DNA from: Micromussa lordhowensis
Lineage: Eukaryota; Cnidaria; Anthozoa; Scleractinia; Lobophylliidae
DNA: 64,000 bases
Assembly: GCA_964020085.1 (NCBI GenBank)
Contig: OZ026597.1
Location: 7,444,310 to 7,508,309 of the forward strand
Direction of reading: 5' to 3'
Part shown: positions 60,425 through 64,000 of the stretch, piece by piece
Numbering within the stretch: position 1 is the stretch's first letter
How the letters are laid out: every line of letters begins with the position of its first letter
Made by a program: the position numbers and the translations under genes
Notes under the pieces: generated by a model
The model's input: the letters and a program-made list of their open reading frames with translations, nothing else
What the model was told of the DNA's origin: nothing
Database searches by the model: none

Positions 60425-61337
60425 AAGCAACACGTGGTATGACTGCAAAGCTATTTACTTGTTAAAAGGGGACGATAAAACACCGAAAAAGTCCCTAACA
60501 ACAATTCAACAAAATCCGCCATTTTTCAAAACTTCGGATACTACGTCGTGTAGGCAGCCGTGATGCAGACCCTCGTACCTAGTCTATTTCCGCGGTCAAT
60601 GGCGTCCAATATGGCGAAATATGGCGAACGGTTGGGACGGATTTACAATGAAAACTCATCAACTGCTGTGTAAATAGAGCTGACAGCTAAGTGTCGTTGC
60701 TGAGAAAGCGGATTTATTTCAACGACTGATAGCTGCACTTTTTTGTTCCGTGCTATAAACGGTGTCATCAGAAGGCAATTCTTATGCAAATTAGTTTATT
60801 ATAACAATCTGTCAAATATACCGCGAGATGTTCTTCTCTTAGCAACATATGTTTCTCACACCGTCTTGAATTTATTGATCAACGCGGGCGTCCTTTTGGT
60901 GAGGACCACAAGCTGTGAAAGTTTACTTAAGGACAGGTTGATCTTTTTTGACGAGCTCAGTGGTCAGTGATAAACGACACGTTTTACGATTCGCCAGACG
61001 ACAGAGCACTGCAGAGTAGGTTGGTATAAACAGACAAAGATGTGTGCTCGACTTACATCTGAAGAAAGAACAGATAAATAAACAACGATCGCAAGGAAAT
61101 TTCACTTCAGCGGTGCTAATGCAGCTTGCTGTTTCGCCTCAGCTGTTGGAACGAAGCGTGATTCCTTCTGTAGAGTAGAACGCGATTACAAGTAAGGTTG
61201 TGTGCAAACCATAGCAAATATGGGACTGAAATAATTGGATCCCATTTCTTGGAACATAACCACTGTTATTAAGCTTATATAGCGACTGGAAACGTTGATT
61301 GTTGATCTGTGTGTAAGTGTTTAAAGATTAAACTAAC
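60425..61337. promoter_or_regulatory. head-to-head promoter region of CEP120 and the FAM184-like gene
   Basis: The two start codons face away from each other across 913 bases. YY1-like 'ccgccattttt' occurs at 60518-60528 (aaaaatggcgg on the CEP120 strand), with further 'atggcg' copies at 60610-60628, as is common just downstream of housekeeping start sites. No TATA box with convincing spacing is seen for either gene. Shared regulation is inference. Confidence 0.5.
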
Positions 61338-63164
61338 ATGGCCCACCATCGCGAGCGCGATCGGGAACCCGACCTCAAAGGAAAACTTTCTCGCAAGATT
61401 GCAGAACTGACAATGGTCATTCATTTGTTATTTACGCGAAACCATGAGCGGGAGTTTGAAGTGGAAGCTTTGAAAACCGCATACGAACATGAGATTAGTG
61501 TTATTCTCGACGAAGCTAAGGGGAAAATTTCGTGGTTGGAAGGGCAGTTGGATGAACTTGAAAAATTCCGTGTTTTGCTGGACTTGAAAAACACAGAGAG
61601 CGAGAAAGACAAGCAGCAGATCAGTGACCTTCAAAATAAAATAGCACAATTGACTGCACTTTTGGAACACAAAGATCAGCTCATAACAGTGGCCGAGAAA
61701 CAAATTGTGGAATTAAAAGACAGCCTTATGGACAAGTTAAAATCTGGTGATGAACAGGTTGCACTTTTGTCAGTGGAGTTGGAAAATGTGAAAAAAGAAA
61801 ACAGTGAATTAAAAGAAAAACTTAAGGGAAAAACTGATAAAGTAAAAAAGTGTCAAGGCCAAATACAGAATCTTCAATCAAAAGTAAAAGCTTTGGAAGA
61901 TGAATTAAATGATGTTTTGGAGAAGAAAGAGAGACTTGAAAATAGTGTCAATGGGTTACAAGGAGACTGGCAGGATGAAATTGATAAGCTCAGTCACAGA
62001 ATTGAAGAATACACTAAACAGCAAAAAGAAGATCAAATGAGAGCTGAAAAACTAGAATGGAAAAATAAACAGCTATCTCAGTTAGTAAGGGAGCTAGAAG
62101 ATGATAAACGACAGCTTGAACTCAAAATTCAACAATATATTGACGAAAGGAATAAAAGAAAGGAATCCAAGAGATCTCCAAGGCCAGTCACAAAAGGGAG
62201 CCCAGAAGTGCCACGGACAACACCTGCATTTGATGTAAGTTGAGCCTTGGCCATTAGTTGAGTAAACACTAAGAAAAAACTGATGCTCAGTATTTTTCAT
62301 ATGAGGCCAAGAATCACATGAAAATTTGAATTTCTATATACCCGTAGCTTTGTAGGCCAGCACTAACTGCTCACAGTGTTTCCCTGCCAGCATTTACTTT
62401 GCTGATACTAATTGCCTGGGTAAAAAAAGACACTGTAAGTCTAAAAGTGTTTTGCCCATGAGCAAAACACTATGACCCCAGCCAGGGCTCCAACCTGGAC
62501 TACCCTAATAAGGGGGTCTGAGTATCACACGCCCCTCTAATTTTTGGCCTGAATATGTCCCATATGTATTTTGCTTTAAAATTAACAATAATATTGTCCT
62601 ACTCGATATCCTGTTTTATTTGATCTGATCTAAAGATCCCATGTCCCATTAATTTACCCTCAGAATACATGTATCCTGTATCCCATAATTTTTTACCTAC
62701 ATATCCTGTATCCCAAAAACCCTTCAGGGCTTCAGTGCTTTAACCACAAGGCCATTGTGCCTCCCAAAGGAAAAAGTAATATAAGTGGAAAATAATCTCA
62801 AGGCCAAGTTTTGCCAGTCCAGATGACCTAAACATATCACCATTTGAACATCTGGATTTTGCCTAAATAAGCTATAGCTAAAGGGCATGAAAGTCCAATA
62901 TTATTCTAAACTTACATGTAGCTTGGTATCAAGCTTGGTATTGTTTTGTGCTCTGTTTGAGGTATACTGTGTCTAAATTATACAACTAAATGTTGAACAT
63001 TGTAGAGAGATGATGAGCTGGAACGTCTTAGGAGAGAAGTGCAGCGTTATCGCTTGGAGTTAAGCAACAGAGAATCCAACTTCAACAGGATGTTTACTGA
63101 TCACCATCCTGTCATAGTTGAAGGAAAAGGCAGGAAGTCCTCATCTGCTATGGTACCCGACAAT
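61338..63164 (+). CDS. FAM184-like coiled-coil protein (5' part, runs past visible exons)
   Basis: Two exons are visible: 61338-62234 (299 codons, phase 0, donor gtaagt) and 63006-63164 (53 codons, donor gtaagt). Coding continues beyond the window. The start (KLSRKIAELTMVIHLLFTRN, then EALKTAYEHEISVILDEAK) resembles the FAM184A/B N-terminus, where 'KKIAQLTKVIYALNTKND' is followed by an 'EAEIQALKEAHEEEI' type repeat. Exon 2 (LRREVQRYRLELSNRESNFN) resembles the conserved block near the FAM184 C-terminus. Between them is one long coiled coil (about 20-280) and a basic Ser/Pro tail. Known FAM184 proteins are around 1100 residues. Here the C-terminal-type block comes after about 300, so this is a compact form. 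The function of the family is not established. Confidence 0.75.
62440..62775 (-). repeat. tRNA-derived SINE-like repeat interrupted by an insert
   Basis: On the minus strand 'gcacaatggccttgtggtta' with 'aagcact' (62734-62765) resembles a tRNA-type A-box region, and 'ggttggagccctggctgggg' (62475-62494) resembles the B-box region. About 220 bases of AT-rich sequence containing repeated 'gggatacaggatac' lie between them (about 62512-62732). This suggests insertion into the SINE. In intron 1 of the FAM184-like gene. Confidence 0.55.
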
Positions 63165-63434
63165 GTAAGTAGCTGATGGTTGAGTCAATATTCAACTCAC
63201 CTATGCTACCAGAGCTCCCTGAGGTGTAGTCAAGAAAGAAAATCAGAGGTTGAAAGTTGCAAATGAGACCAAATGAGACTGCAATTGCTGCCGTCCCTTT
63301 GCCTGTACACTAAGTCAGTCAATATCCCTCTCTCCTTGCAAAAAACGAAACTAAAACCAAGCATTGTTATAAAATTAATACCCTTCCCAAGGCTGGAGGT
63401 TCATTGGGGGTTTTAAGGAGGCAGCTGACCCTTA
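63165..63434. other. intron 2 of the FAM184-like gene
   Basis: Intron sequence up to the MITE at 63435. No exon or repeat recognised. Confidence 0.5.
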
Positions 63435-63858
63435 AGCCTGGTTCTCATATGCCGCTGACATACCTGGGACATGGCCGCCGGCACGGCCTGGGACAACGCT
63501 GCGGCATATGTGAACATTTATCGCCGACACATAATCTGTCCCAGGCATTGACCGCCGGCTTGCCTCCAAAGTCGAGCTGAGTTCAACTTCGCAGGCAAGC
63601 CGGCGGTTGTTGGCGATGAAAATATTCTATGTGAACATCATCTGCGGAGATCTGCGGACGCAAAGTATGGCATAACAATTCCATTTTCCCACAATTCCTT
63701 ATTTTCAAAGTGATGCATGAAGCATTTCGCGCCAGTTTGAGTACGTCGGCGATCCATCGCAGATGTGCCGCGGACCCAGTGGAACAGATGGCCGAACGTT
63801 GTCAGTTGTAACCGGCGACTACATCGCAGGTAGGTCTGCGGGATATGAGAACCAGGCT
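63435..63858. mobile_element. 424-bp MITE with TTA target-site duplication
   Basis: The terminal inverted repeats begin 'agcctggttctcatatgccg' at the left and end with the complement 'atatgagaaccaggct' at the right. TTA flanks both sides (63432-63434 and 63859-63861). The GC-rich interior has a further inverted pair ('cgccggcttgcctcc' / 'ggcaagccggcg'). TTA duplication fits PIF/Harbinger. No transposase. Confidence 0.85.
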
Positions 63859-64000
63859 TTAGTCGTTAATGTTTCTAGTGTTGCACCTAACAGTCTTTCT
63901 ACATGTACATGGGGTCAACAATCAGAGCTGTTGATATGGGGTAATTTGAATAAGCCAACCAGCAGATCCAACTCATCTTAAACACGTGTGGTTCCTTACA

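Overview
This is a nuclear window from an intron-rich, AT-rich animal genome. The gene families (PRDM with a PRDM9-type zinc knuckle, CEP120, FAM184) are animal ones. The many short fold-back transposons, including the 'gctatccaccggataaatc' family, resemble what I know from stony corals. I read it as a cnidarian, most likely an anthozoan; the phylum is inference from family resemblance.

Region 1 (1-37 kb) is a cluster of five related PRDM-type genes, each PR/SET plus zinc fingers: A (+, last exon only, 64-647), B (+, 3532-6601), C (+, 12824-20214), B' (-, 26898-30033) and A' (-, 31746-36955). Splice sites can be placed for every gene, and the intron phases are the same throughout. The general plan is a short N-terminal exon in A', B and B' (a 6-codon exon in B and B'), an exon with a shared 'DLxxCLY/F' motif, an exon with a zinc knuckle and the first half of PR/SET, an exon with the second half of PR/SET, and a terminal zinc-finger exon. 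By sequence A pairs with A' and B with B', so the locus reads A> B> C> <B' <A'. This looks like an inverted duplication of an A-B pair on either side of C. Fingers 2 and 4 differ between paralogues at base-contacting positions, while finger 3 is nearly constant.

Region 2 (39-60.4 kb) is a complete CEP120 orthologue on the minus strand. I placed 22 coding exons that join in frame into about 1043 residues. Its introns carry many mobile elements. Intron 2 holds an apparently intact, full-length two-ORF L1/Tx1-like LINE (51841-57253) with a 16-bp target-site duplication, and a broken RecQ-like helicase fragment.

Region 3 (60.4-64 kb) begins with a head-to-head promoter of about 0.9 kb. It is followed by the 5' part of a FAM184-like coiled-coil gene on the plus strand, which runs off the window.

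The spaces between genes are filled with fold-back elements (MITEs), two tRNA-derived SINE-like fragments, minisatellites and microsatellites. Several MITEs have long terminal inverted repeats, and two show TAA or TTA target duplications of PIF/Harbinger type. The PRDM genes are probably nuclear, DNA-binding histone methyltransferases. CEP120 acts in centriole and cilium assembly. FAM184 has no well-defined function.
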